In this document: positions 36,392 to 48,170 of the stretch, piece after piece
Layout: each line of letters starts with the position of its first letter
Position numbering within the stretch: the first letter of the stretch is position 1
Made by a program: the position numbers and the translations under genes
Source: Stratiolaelaps scimitus
Taxonomy: Eukaryota > Arthropoda > Arachnida > Mesostigmata > Laelapidae
DNA length: 64,000 nucleotides
Direction of reading: 5' to 3'
Assembly (NCBI GenBank): GCA_019614645.1
Contig: JABWDB010000065.1
Coordinates: 186,001 to 250,000 of the forward strand
The notes under the pieces: generated by a model
Database searches by the model: none
What the model was told of the DNA's origin: nothing
Seen by the model: the letters and a program-made list of their open reading frames with translations, nothing else

Positions 36392-36542
36392 TTGTTCCTG
36401 ATTCCTTGGCATCAATAATAACCTGAAATCAAATGTGCCACAGATTGCAAGTGTCTCCATCTGTAGCCAATTCAATATGACGAGCGAAGCGAAGTGGAAG
36501 AACCACTACACTGATTGTGTATTTAACAGACAGTGATTAGTT

Positions 36543-36548
36543 AATAAA
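36543..36548 (+). terminator. poly(A) signal AATAAA of gene A
   Basis: It lies about 150 bases after the stop of gene A, at a usual distance for a short 3' UTR. Its use is inferred. Confidence 0.5.
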
Positions 36549-36748
36549 CGAATGTGTTTTACATGATATGGTGCACTGCTTTATTGGTAATACCGTTAGG
36601 GCTAAATTGACATGAGCACCGCGTTTCTAATAGATCCAGTTGACGCGTAAATTTGCATCGATATTCGGAACAGTAGGGTTTTTATAATTCTATTTCATTT
36701 TTCAAGCATCTCGAGCCTGAAAGAACTGTCTAGCGACTATATATATAT

Positions 36749-36870
36749 GTTGGTTCTGAGGGACCGACGCCAGCCATATTCCCAGGTATCGCAGGCGAAC
36801 GGGGCAGCGCATGTCGTTGGTGACGATGATAATGACTATAGGGGTATCACGGAAATCCACTACGATGATA
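36749..36870 (+). repeat. R block piece downstream of gene A
   Basis: The segments gttggttctgagggaccgac and ggaaatccactacgatgata match parts of the R blocks at 34.16 and 62.7 kb, with about 60 bases of unrelated sequence between. Confidence 0.45.
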
Positions 36871-39073
36871 TTTATATTGTTGAATGCTCCCCGTCTACTT
36901 TTAGACATCGGTTTAAAATGCAGCCGTCACAAGTTTGAACGATCAATAAAGATCTAGAGTAGTTGTTCTTCATCACGGGTGCACATTGGTCATCAGCTTT
37001 GAAGGTCCTACTCTTCAACTGTGGAACCAAAGACGTATATAAAGAAGGTTCTCTAGTCTAATTAAGGGAATAATTGCTTACTGTACTGTGCAATCCCTAC
37101 CTAACTGAACAATCCTCATGGAAGCTATACCAATTGGTAGCACATGCTTCATAACTATGCTGAACACAGTAATATCATACCACTACGCATCGTCTATTTT
37201 GATACGACAACAGGTTTCTTCATGGTCGAGTTTTGAGGGTCTCGGATTCTCGAACAGGTAGCAAATATGATTTGGGATTCAATCCTGGAGGATGCGAAGA
37301 ATCATAGGATTTCCTTATCACGTTTATTTTTCTGTCGGGTGTCTTCATCATGTTTCGTTATCTTTCCTGCCAGGTACGACTGGTAAAAAAGAAATAAGTG
37401 AGGATGACCCCGCTATGAGGTCCTCATAGTAATAACTAACGGTTAATGGATTAGTCCTGCCACATAGGCAAACGGCTGAGAGTCGGCTCAAAGATGCTCA
37501 ATAAATAATCAGTCTTCTATAGGAGCTTGCCGGGCGTTCACAAGGAAGTTTCCATTCAAGTAACCATCAATGAATTTACTTAGGCAAACAAAATAGTAGC
37601 ACAAAATCATGATCAGGCAATTTGACGAGAAAATCATAGTCTACTTTCGACGACTCACTCTTTATCCCCCGCTGCGTTTGCTTCCTTTGAAAGTTCCGCT
37701 AGAAACGAACCTGTAATGCCAGTTAACTAAATTTCCCAGATATCATGGAAATGAGCCGAGGTCAACGGGCAGAGTTGGATTGTTGCTAATGAAACAGGCA
37801 AATGAGTGGTAACTGGAAATTGGAACAAGGAGAGTTCTAACCACAGGCTGATCTCCGGCACCGGGGACAAGCGCGCAGGATCTTTCCTTCCGCAGCGTCT
37901 TTCGCTCTCTGTGCAGAGCCAGAGAGGCGGTGTCATCGCCTCCCTCGGGGGTGACCACGACGGCCTCGTCCTGACACCCTGTTACCCCCAACTACTTCTC
38001 TGATTACTTCTCTGTTTACTTAAAGTTGTACAAGTAAATGTAATAAATTACGTTAAATTTCAATGCTACTTATATATATATATATATATATATATGCCAC
38101 TTTGCAGCAAATGTAGATATATCGACGCATATGAAGTACACTACTTCGGAACTGTCTGTTTTAACTGTCTCGGCTTGCATAGGCTATTGTTATCACTATC
38201 ACTATTCACATCGATGAACGACGGTGATTTCGGGGAAAACCCGCAGCTTCGAGCTCCGTCGAAGCTGATGAGCTGTCGACGGTGGCCAATTGCACCAAAG
38301 ACGTATTCAGAAATAGGTATCTATAGTGCTGTAATGAACATGATGCGTTAGCGTCTTTTGCCCAGACGTCGTGTTCACTAGATTCTTCGTTCGGTTGCCG
38401 AGTGTCTGATAATTGATACCAAATGCAGTTGTCCGGAATGAAAAACAGAAGGCCTATACGAAACTGTAGTAAGACCCCTAGTCCATAATATACTAGGGGA
38501 TCGAGTGAAAGTATATTTACGCCCGTCAGAGCCAGCTGCGTTCTGAACTGATATCGGCACGTATTATTTATTTTCTACTCGTAGTCTTCAAGCTCAGCAA
38601 CGAATAGCAAAATCGAGCGGTCAGCATATGTTTGTTTGTCTAAGTTTTGAACAGTGAGATGATGTCTATCTTTAGAAGACTTTCACAAGAATAACTTGAT
38701 GTAATATGTAAATAATTTGACGGGTAAACGAGCGACGTATTGGGCGTTATCTCGCCGTTGTGTTCGGCTGTTATATCAGGACACTGACTGAACATGGTTC
38801 AGTTCTGTTTCACGGGCAAGAAAATATTTCTAGTAGATGAACAGATAACACTGCGCCCAAATGCAGTGAATTCATATCGATCGTGTCTTGGAGAATGCTA
38901 CGGCCAACACTCTGTGCTAGTGTGATTATGTCTCTGTCTCTCAAATACTGAGTGTATGCATGCGCCACCGTCACTGTTCCCGCATCCGTCTGTGGGAATT
39001 CGGGGGTTGTGAGTTCGCAAGCTTCCATTCGGCCCTATCTGTCTCACCCGCCTAATTTTTACGTTTTTGGGTG
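36871..39073. other. non-coding stretch with a duplicated segment
   Basis: The pieces gaggtcaacgggcagagttg and gctaatgaaacaggcaaatg (37757-37806) and ggtgaccacgacggcctcgt (37950-37969) match sequence at 62.86-62.93 and 61.06-61.09 kb. These belong to the duplicated locus. No gene is seen. A TA run lies at about 38070-38094. Confidence 0.45.
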
Positions 39074-39118
39074 ACAATTAACGGCCAACATTTAACGTCC
39101 ACGGAAGCACTTTTCGCA
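39074..39118 (-). repeat. SINE1 tail fragment, minus strand
   Basis: The sequence ggccaacatttaacgtccac then ggaagca is the reverse complement of the 3' part of the SINE1 unit. Confidence 0.6.
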
Positions 39119-39552
39119 TTGTCGCCCTGCCACACTTGAACTTAACCATTTACACAACAGATTTTATTTTATTACACAGACAGAGAGATATCTAGATAGA
39201 AGTGCGGTGCAGACTGCTCCAGTTTCTCCAGCGAATCTGCAGAGATGGGAATCTTTAAGCGAAACACTCAGTCATTTCACCAAAGCATTTTATCGCCAAC
39301 GTCGCCAGAGATTTTCGGTGACGTCGCCAGTGATTTTCGGGCTAATCACATCTCAGTGGAGACATTGTACGGGGTCGTACTCTATACGTTTCCTTATTGA
39401 GGATGCCCTAGCCCTTCTGATTTGTGTTGGGAAAGTAATTATGACCGTTGTTTTTATGGTCTGACCAAATGGTAACGTTGAACCCCGTGTGCAACCGGCA
39501 GTAACGATGTACATACCGTTACCAAGAACGCGATTGCTTCCAGCGCGAAGAA

Positions 39553-39556
<4 letters not shown>

Positions 39557-39636
<80 letters not shown>

Positions 39637-39642
39637 TATATA
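39557..39642. repeat. (TA)n microsatellite, about 86 bases
   Basis: It is the longest TA run in the window, pure over about 76 bases and followed by taaatatatata. It likely varies in length between individuals. Confidence 0.95.
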
Positions 39643-39743
39643 CGAAGCCTACGTTAAGTTGTTAAGAATCACCTTTTCCTTAGTATTTTTTTAGCTGAAT
39701 ATTCAATCATCGACACACCACCGGCATTGTCAATCAGCCATCG

Positions 39744-39900
39744 AGGCCGGTGGCCTGCTCGTGCATACTCGTGTGCGCCTTGCAATCGTAGTAGACGGAC
39801 GTAGGGTTCGAACCCCACCGTTGCACATTTACATTTAAACGGGGTCCCTTTTACGAAACTATGCAAACGCAATACCGTGGACGTTCAACGTTTAACATCT
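39744..39900 (+). repeat. SINE1, near-complete copy
   Basis: The head gccggtggcctgctcgtgca, B box ggttcgaacccc, then cgttgcacattt and the tail accgtggacgttcaacg match the copy at 293-465. There are a few substitutions and a shortened spacer between the boxes. Confidence 0.7.
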
Positions 39901-40059
39901 AGGGCCAGTGGGCCCAGCATCGTTCGAAGAAACTGTTTCGGCATTACAGTCTATGATAAGACAATTACGATTAACCGTTTACGATACAAACTCTCCACAA
40001 AGTTTAGAGATACAATCGTACACGCGATAGTTACCACTGGCTATGCAATAGTTAATTAA

Positions 40060-42732
40060 GTAAAATAGGACAATTGAATTAAAAAAACAAAAAAAAAACC
40101 AAAAAATGCTTAGGATCTGCTTGTGCTGCCTGAAGATGTCGCGTCCTATTCAACGGTTCGAACCGCTGACACGCCACTTTATTTGGAAGTGCTATTCGTT
40201 AGTTCGATAAAGGCTGCCGCCTAATGCCATCTAATGGTTGCTCTTGTGTCATCCGATTTAATGGGTCGATGACCCAAAGGATAGATTAGCAAGGGATTTT
40301 CATTCCCTGAGGGTGAAGTCATCAATCGTGTGTCCTCATCTAATCGCGTGCGCGTTCAACCGAGACGCACCCGAGGACGATTCCGTTGATATCGATTATC
40401 CAATATCACACTCGATTTCCACCAGTTTATCAACCATCAGTTTTTGTTAGGTTGAGTAGATTGCCAATCTTATAGGGGTCACTTAACTTACAGCCAACAT
40501 GTGAATCGTGTGCGTTCAATCATCACCATTGCGAAAGTAAAGTTCTCTCAACAGAAGCAACCATTGCCCCGCCTTATACATATATATATCTGTTGAGATC
40601 CTACACCAGCCTTAATCTTGTAGTCTTTTTCAAGCTCCAGCTTTTATTGTAATCCCTCACGAGGGAATCAGACGTTTGCATGCCTTTGCGAAACTTGCAT
40701 CTGGTACATTAATTCGACGGAAGGTTAGACGCAATAACTACAAGAGAGGGCGAGCTTAAAAATTGCATAACCTGTTCCATGAACGGCTCATGCCCGTACA
40801 GTCCCTGTTCCAAAAGGTGATGCGTGTTATATACACGCATGTTCATTTAGCCTCCTGTTTGGATGTAGGCTACAGGACACCATTATCGAATGTTTAAATT
40901 ATTGTCGCTTCTCACCCGTTGCTTAAATTGCATTCTGAGCTGCGAGATAGGACGAGTGTCATTGACAACGAGACACCGGGAGGCAGGCTTAAGTCGACAG
41001 CTATTATATAAGGAGCTGGAGAAGGCAAACGGGTGGCGAATGTAATCGACCCTAAACAGCCGTCGTCAGATGACGACAACAACAGAATCAAGAGCAATAA
41101 CAATCACATTGTTCTTGGCCGTAATGGATCTCAAGCAGTTGGCACCACCTTGTTTGATCAGTGGCTGTCACCGGGCCATTCGGAACGTTAGCAACGATCT
41201 ATCATCACTGTAGTATATATATATATATATATACATATACATCATAATAATAATATGCGAACATGACGCATGCGTGTCACATCTTCACGATCATATGGCT
41301 TCACTACGTATGAATGGGTAAAATATGGTTCTAATTTTTCCTTCACTTTCATTCATTTCGAAAAATTGTGCAACTTTTAGGGAATTTTCTGGATAAATTT
41401 CGCCTCTATCGAATAAGAATTATTTTTGAGCAACGACTCCAAAAATAGCATACACTCGTGTCGAACACCCAAAACAATGACTCATTGGCTCTCTAGTTGA
41501 AGGCCGGTGTATCCTGCCAAATTCTGATCTGTTTTAAAGTAATTTTTTACCGCTCTGAAATATTGGTCGAGATACCTTCTTTAACCGACAAGAACAAACA
41601 TTGGAAACTGCTGTTTCTTCTCTGTTGGTTCGACGCTGTGTTTACAGAGGCACAGCCGTAACGAACAAACAATTCTCTAGTTAGTGAGGTAAGCGAATAA
41701 GCCATTTGGAAAGCAAAGAAAGGCTAAAAATACATTACTTCATGAACAGGTCTGTTCATCTGTTCTAATTGAAAGAAACCGATGGTTTGGACGTCGACGC
41801 AAAAGCAGCTCATGGTATGTTTTATGTGTCACTCCCGTGACGGAGCTAGAAAACAATTCGATTGGTCACGCTAGAGTGCCTCTTTTTAGATCACGTACAA
41901 CGTAAACCCCAGCTATACTGTACCAGGTATAGTACAGTCAGTCAGTGGCCCCTCCGGGACTCCTGACTGACGCGGTCTGAATTATACATATGCGGAAGTG
42001 TGGCAAGTTACGATTGCGTCGATACAATACCGCCTTATCGTCTACTACTGCGAGGGAAACGTATTAAAGTAACATTTACCGCTTTAACCTCGTCGATGCT
42101 CCTGCTCTGGACCATTGTGGAAGAAGGTCTTCTACTTGCCAGAGATGTATGTCAGAGCAGGCAGCAGCTCGAATGCACGTCACAAACATAGGGTCTAACT
42201 TCTTTGTCAGATGAGACGTATGAGTAGGCGAACTCGACAGATTAAACGTCATCAGTTGAACATTCGCTGGAGTTCGTCGCAGACGCGACAGACACGATTG
42301 ACGTCGATTCTGCGGCCCTTCCTGACAGAGTATATACATGTATATATCTGAGAGCTATCGAAGCCTGAGAGAATAAGTATTAGTTAGAAGGGAACGAGTA
42401 TTTGTTCATGTTACGCTCGAATGACGAAGCTTATCAATTGTATTAAGAGCACCTATCAGTTTGTTTCAAATTCCGCTTTGCAAACAGCATCAACCAGTTT
42501 GTTCGACGGTCGAGAGTTGAGCCCTCACATTAAAGTCCTTTCGCGATAGGCAATCTCCTCTCGACTCGGATGGATGATGGATAAATTTACAACGACATTG
42601 CTACGATAAACTCTACATAATAAGCCGTACATAGGGCGGGATGCTATGTGGGATTCGTCACCTCCATGCAGATTCGTTTGGTGCCACTTATCGGCGACAT
42701 TGTAAAATCGCACTTCCACGTTTGTCTCTTAC
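40060..42732. other. non-coding stretch
   Basis: No gene is supported. A TA run (about 41214-41234) and a pair of adjacent hairpins (41917-41971) are the only structured elements. A short frame at 42000-42191 has no recognisable feature. Confidence 0.4.
41917..41971. repeat. two adjacent perfect hairpins
   Basis: actgtac / gtacagt (7 bp, 8-nt loop) is followed, with its last bases shared, by gtcagtcag / ctgactgac (9 bp, 17-nt loop). The shared bases mean only one can form fully at a time. No gene or tail is linked to them. Confidence 0.5.
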
Positions 42733-42786
42733 CTGGATTGTGATTCTTTATAACATCAATACGATCCTTGATTCCTATCATCATTT
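42733..42786 (-). CDS. candidate short exon, minus strand
   Basis: An acceptor-like ctattaaccacag opens at 42786, and the exon ends in a consensus donor (atccag|gtaaga) at 42733. The 54-bp exon reads MMIGIKDRIDVIKNHNPG with the last codon split. Its two junctions are good, but it is very short and has no recognised family. It starts 13 bases from a plus-strand exon candidate on the other side. Confidence 0.25.
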
Positions 42787-42799
42787 CTGTGGTTAATAG

Positions 42800-43138
42800 A
42801 ACGTGCGTGACCTCACACTGTTGTTAGCCATGTTAGTCTACTGTTATATTACTGAAAATATAACTGCTTTATCTGCCGAAACAGCAGACTCAACCGGTTC
42901 CCATCTAAAATGTTGTAAAGGGCACAGACGACGTTGTTCGACTGACGTATACGTGGGCAAGCTCGCCCAGGAAAAACCTAAAGATCAACGAAAGTTAAAG
43001 TTGGAGTCAGAACAACAGCGGAAACTGCCATCTTCGTCACACGCCCACTCGCTGGCTGCTCTTCTCCGGTCTGATCATCATGATATTATTGCACTATTTC
43101 ACGATGCGCGAAAATTGCTAACTTCACAACAAAGATAG
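42800..43138 (+). CDS. candidate terminal exon, small secreted basic protein
   Basis: An acceptor-like ttctgtggttaatag precedes 42800. The frame (phase 0) opens with a hydrophobic segment (LTLLLAMLVYCYI) that would be a signal peptide core, either with its Met in an upstream exon or starting at the internal ATG at 42830. It continues through HLKCCKGHRRRCS, a lysine-rich part (KPKDQRKLKLESEQQRK) and a histidine-containing end (SSSHAHSLAALLRSDHHD), and stops at 43138. The CC..C basic knot and dibasic runs recall small secreted peptides, but I do not recognise a family and no first exon is seen. Confidence 0.35.
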   Translation, partial: NVRDLTLLLAMLVYCYITENITALSAETADSTGSHLKCCKGHRRRCSTDVYVGKLAQEKPKDQRKLKLESEQQRKLPSSSHAHSLAALLRSDHHDIIALFHDARKLLTSQQR

Positions 43139-44681
43139 AAAAGAAAGTGAATCACTAAACCAAGGATGTAACTTAAGATCCGAAGGTCGTTTTGTCTTAT
43201 GCATTCTCGCCTTGCATCCTATCCTTCCAATCGCCAAGGTCTCATTGACATTTTGAACGGGATGCCGTTCGTTGGGACCTTCAGAACATGTACCTGATAA
43301 ATGACCCCGGCAGGCCGACCGATACCTGATCTGGAAATTATTGCGTACGGCTTAAATGTTACGTAGGCGTCACGGCTCCATAGTGAATATGTATATATCT
43401 CAATATCGAAACTACGCCCTAACATGTGGTAAGGTGTATAACGGATCTGTGGGTTCTTTTTTCGATGTTTTTGTCCTTACGGCGTGATTGGGGGGTCCTC
43501 GCAGAAAACTTCCCCACGAAGGCGTGTTCTGCAAATCAGCACAATGTCCAATTTATCCCACGTTGAAGAATGAAACGGGCGCCCACCGTTCAGCCTCTCT
43601 GCGTGCTTCTTCTGCTAAGTTGAGCGTGTAGAAGTGGGTCACGCAATGTGCCTTGTGGTCTTGTCTCTACGCATACACCCTCCACGTAGGTGGTAAACTT
43701 CGAAGGTTTTTCACCGACCGAAGAATCGCTTGGATATTTTGCATACGAAATATGTATTTTTAGTTTATATTAGCCCATATATTTTTATACGATCTATTTA
43801 GAGACATGATCACAAAAGCAAGGCTCTTACTTGATTCACTGTCCTTTCAGCAATATGGTATGTGAGGATTCAGATCAAACGGGGGAACTCCCATAGATAG
43901 AGTTGACCTTCTTTTACGGCTGCGTCTCAGCTCTTCACTTTCCGTCAGACGTTTCTTAGTTCGTACAAACCGGGCAACGTAACAACAGAGAAATGTCGGG
44001 GGACAACACCACACCTGAGGCTGCGAGAGGCGATTTAATCCTGTGGCCTGAGACATGTTACACTGCCAAGGTATTTATCCAGCTAGTATGCTCTGAATCG
44101 ACGAGCTGTATCCAACCAATTGGAGTAGCCTGCCGGAGCAGACTGGAGTCGACAGGGTGCAAGTTTTGATTTGAAAAAAGAATAAGAAATTATGGAAGAT
44201 CGGTAATTACTAGCTTGTTGTATTATAGAACTAATGGTTCGGTTGATACGTTTGGAAAAAATTATACATTTTCAATTGAGCTGTACCTCCTCCAGTCATT
44301 TACGACTTTGGCCACCAAAATCTAACCTTAGTGACTCCTTCTCCGGAACGACTCTTACTAAAAACGGCATTGTTTCCACACCATCCCATGTAGTTCCCCA
44401 TTCCCCGTGCTAATCAGGCCCAACATTCTGCGAAGCTTATTATTCTTGTTGCGTTTCGTGTTCGAGCCACTGCCGCCCATTAAGAGCTACGGATAATTGT
44501 TCACAGCGGGCGTTTGGTAACAAGCTTTCAATTATTCTATGAGTTCCAACAGAGAGTCGTCGTTTTTGTTTCATTTTCAATTAATTTCTTCTATTCTTCG
44601 AGCGAGCCGCAACCAACCGCCTCTGAATGAGTGTACCTGCCAGCGCTCGTGGAGCCTGCTCACCCAGAGTGTACAAGTTGT
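43139..44681. other. non-coding stretch
   Basis: No gene is supported in this stretch. Confidence 0.4.
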
Positions 44682-44960
44682 CTATTCATGTGATAAATTG
44701 CTATCACTGATAGCGCTAATTGGTAGATACTTCATTGGGCATGCAGACGACACAGTGCCACGCACTGTCGCCCAACACTGTACAGACATCGTGCTAATTG
44801 ATATTGCAATTGAGTCTCTCGCATTTTCAACACGCACCTCGAATGCGAGATCATCTTCTCCAGACCGATTGAACATTGATTCCGTTCTTAACGAAGTGGC
44901 AGTATCGGGAATATCATTCGTCATTGGGGGAATTTCGACATCAGTGCTTGCTGTCCGATG
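44682..44960 (-). CDS. candidate exon, minus strand, unknown function
   Basis: A minus-strand frame reads TDVEIPPMTNDIPDTATSLR then TESMFNRSGEDDLAFE, with a donor-like junction (cgag|gtgcgt) right after. An acceptor-like tgacatcggacag lies upstream, so the exon may be only about 100 bases. The sequence is acidic and Ser/Thr-rich like an intracellular linker. A competing plus-strand frame (44539-44973) is also open. No family is recognised. Confidence 0.25.
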   Translation of the reverse strand, partial: HRTASTDVEIPPMTNDIPDTATSLRTESMFNRSGEDDLAFEVRVENARDSIAISISTMSVQCWATVRGTVSSACPMKYLPISAISDSNLSHE

Positions 44961-45549
44961 TCAGCTGACGTAGTGCTCTCCCTCGTGGTGCTAAATACGA
45001 AGCAGCAAAAACAACAATACGAACATGTGGTGGTGCAAACGGTTCTGGTGAATTGCTCTATATCGATACCGACATTCAGGGTGGTGGTGGCTTGGGCGAG
45101 GTACGTTTATCTCTGGTAGAAAAAGCCAGCGATTGCTGGTTCAAATATTGGTTGGCCACGCGAAGGTCTCGTGTGGGGGAAGAGCCTACAGAGCACGCGC
45201 GCGATAGAGAAACAAAAAAGAATATATATGGTGGTGACGATGTATATATATATATATATCCATTGTTAATTCCCTCTGTTATTCATGTTGACAATACTTT
45301 GAGAGACTGCACATGAGTGAAGCTCTCAAATTTCTCTGTGTGAGCTCAAGTTTTCTATTCGTGTGTGCCAATGTTTCAGTGTCCCGAGGATTATTCTGTG
45401 TCCCAGTTATGAGCGAACGAAACCTTCACTAAACTACCGAAGCTAACACGAGATAGACGCGCTGTTTATTTTTTCTTAGTTAGGTTATATCATTCTGCAA
45501 CGCTGCATTAACACAATCGCGTTCGCAGAGATAAACAGACCGCGCACCA

Positions 45550-46500
45550 CCACAATTTAGCCACTATTTCGTCGGCCGCGTGCAACTCTGAAGGAAAAAT
45601 TCGACAAAACGGCCATTAACGGACCATTATTGTAGTGATTGCGATGGTGATGCTGACCACTACTATTATTATTGTTATTATTATTATATAATAATACTCG
45701 GGTGTTGTGCACCTTCTGTGAATGCTCGTCCTTAAAGTCGCGGGACACCTGGCGACATGACGCTGCCCGTTTAGATGAAGCGGGCACGAATCAACCTGTG
45801 TCAGATGGCTGTGTGTGCCAATCAACCAGCCAAGCGACCGATTGACCGACAGCCCGACTGCTCCATACATTTCTGCTGTTCACAGAACGGTCGATTTTTA
45901 AGGCCTCATTCATTCTATTCGTTGGTTGGTTCGTTCGCTCCGTGTGTGTGTGTGGACATCTTGCCGGGATCCCGTAGGTCGGCGTATCTCTGCGGTCGGT
46001 ATCAGCCGATATGGCCGTGCGGGTGGACGGGCTGGCTGGCTGGCTCGCGCAACGCAGACTTCGAAGTACAAAGCGCCAAATCGTGCGCGGATAGCGGGGC
46101 TCGCCCTCGCTACAAGCTGCTACAGTTTCAATTGGCGCTGAATAGCAGTAACCATTATGCCGAATGGAACGTTGGCACCGCTGCCGTCGCCGCCTTCTGC
46201 TCCGAGGCAAGTCACGGTCATTTCATTTTACGTAACACCGGGACGGAAACATTTGAAAATTGGCGCGCTGAGAAGAAGTTGTCGGGTACGGCGGCCAGCG
46301 AGTCAGCGGGCCGAGGGGTTCAGCGCCGGTGTTAAGTGCCGGGTCTCTTCGTATTTCGGGTGCGATGCCCGCAACCCCTGGACACTTCCCACGGCCAGCA
46401 TACTTCGGCGGGACGCTGTGTTGATGCCAGGCAGGCGGCCGTGAGTGGTACAGAAGAAGCGAACCACCAGATCTATCAATAATGGCAGCCGCAGCAGCCG
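45550..46500. promoter_or_regulatory. GC-rich block, several open frames, possible promoter or 5' exon
   Basis: Frames of up to 186 codons (plus, 45775-46335) and 139 codons (minus, 45791-46210) overlap fully. Tandem tetranucleotide-like pieces (accagccaagcgaccgatt, ggctggctggctggc) and a TTA run (about 45663-45687) add low complexity. No domain, signal peptide or splice structure supports a protein. Confidence 0.3.
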
Positions 46501-46869
46501 CTCGGGCGAAATCACTAGCTTATAATTAAAAAACGCACACACACACGCACGCTCACATACACACTCGTTGGTTGTCAACGTACTATTTTCTTTGTTGAAT
46601 TTTACAACGAATGGACAGCGTTTCGTAATCGTTGCCTGTAGTACCCTGCTCGCATGATGTTCCCTAGCAACAATCAACGTTCAAGGATCATGAGGTTGCG
46701 GGATAAGGAACGAGCAGGACAGTACATGAAATTAGCATAGGAAGCGTCAATTCGATAAGTACCGAAGATACATTTTTAATCATAATAATTATAATAATAA
46801 TACACTAGTAAATGAACGTATCAGATCAATATTAACGTATGAACTATGTGTGATCACCTAGCTTTCAGG

Positions 46870-47036
46870 CTGACTCTCAGCCAACATTTAACGTCCACGG
46901 AACTGGGTTTAGCATTGCTTCGTATGACGGACCCCTAAATGCAAATGTGCAACGGTGGGGATCGAGCCCGCGCACCTACGTGTCTTGTCCACCGATGGCA
47001 AGGTGCACACGAATGCACCACCATGCCACCGGACTC
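46870..47036 (-). repeat. SINE1, near-complete copy, minus strand
   Basis: Read on the minus strand it shows the head ccggtggcatggtggtgcat, the B box (ggctcgatcccc, with one change from the usual T) and cgttgcacattt. The tail reads aggggtccgtcat, ccgtggacgttaaatg and gagagtcagcc. It sits about 150 bases beyond the 3' end of the LINE on the same strand. Confidence 0.75.
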
Positions 47037-47189
47037 GACTATGTGTGAGCACCTGTGATCGCATTAGTAGGCGTGCATGTTTGAGATAAGGTATATTTTA
47101 AAAAATGGGATAATTCTTGGCACATGAGAATTGTATGGTCATGTACATTGGTTAGCGGCATACAATTCTCACATCATGTACAAATGTTC

Positions 47190-48170
47190 ACGTAAAGTTA
47201 GAAAAACTTGCTGTTATAGGCACCAGGTCTAACGTAGTGCTCATTCATTAAAAAGGCGTATTTGGTGTTCTTGGACTGTTCGGCTGTATTCGCTGCGTGA
47301 CCATGCTGAATTGCTCCGCGACTGCCATAAAAGGGTGCTAAAATGTCAGCCACAGTGTAATCACAAACAAGAATTTTACCCCTGGAAAAGGGGACTAATG
47401 ACATACCATAAGGAGGCTTCCCATCAGAGCGACAAACGCCTGCCAGGTCACGAATGCAAGGAATAGATGTGGAACGAAGAGCTACGGCCTAAGTCTCGTT
47501 TAATAGGAAGTGTCTCGGGCCACTTCCCGCACTTTTTATACAAGAGGTTCCATGGCGACCAAGATAATCAACTGGTTCACCACAGCAACAGGAATGTGGA
47601 GAAACTAGGTTACTCTCCAAGCGTAAACCTACCATGAAACGGGGACATTGATCATCAAGTAAAGTTGCCAGATGAGAGGAGGGAACAGCATTAAGCCGTG
47701 CGTCCGCCCTGGTCCTAGTGAGGACCCTCGACCTGGCTTGGAGCCTGATCAAGGAGAGACTGTTGAACAGATTCATGACAAAGCTGCATCCATTTACGTT
47801 GAATACCCAGATCTTCCAACTGTATCTTGTTACCACAAAGTACTTCTAAGTATCTTCAGATACGAGTTTCTTGACCAGATCAGAGATCAAATTGATTGAC
47901 GCTACGACACTGGGTCCAGCCAAAGAAGCTGCTGCTGTCAAACCAAATTCACCCATCCCAATGGTTTTCGCTTTTGTGCTAACGAAGAAAGTTGTTTAAC
48001 AAAGAGGACAAAGAATCCATAAATTGATCATTCAACAAGTCCAGTAGGTCACTTTCATCTGACATGTTGCAGCCTCTAAGCAAGTGAATAATTCTTCTAA
48101 CAGACAATGAACTCCTCATTAAATACCGACATCTGCGGTCTCTAAATAAGGGCAATCTTTCAAGCATTAT
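47190..48170 (-). mobile_element. decayed LINE, reverse transcriptase C-terminal region
   Basis: Three minus-strand fragments occur in the correct order. The segment 48167-47979 has RRCRYLMRSSLSVRRIIHLL, the helical region after the catalytic core. The segment 47836-47489 has VGLRLES then PHSCCCGEPVDYLGRHGTSC, a cysteine/histidine motif, and RHFLLNET. The segment 47404-47198 has MSLVPFSRGKILVCDYTVAD then LAPFYGS, the conserved D-x-T-V-x-D region. This order (GLRLG..PHTC.CG..VD..G.H..SC, then DG..PDG..L.PW..GK.L.WDVTV.DTLA) is a familiar arrangement in arthropod LINEs. Stops and frameshifts separate the fragments, so it is inactive. Confidence 0.75.

Noticed and set aside
39557..39642. CRISPR, centromeric or satellite array
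   Set aside because: It is a simple dinucleotide run without spacers or longer repeat units.
45775..46335. 186-codon plus-strand frame
   Set aside because: GC-rich block open on both strands, no domain, signal peptide or splice sites.
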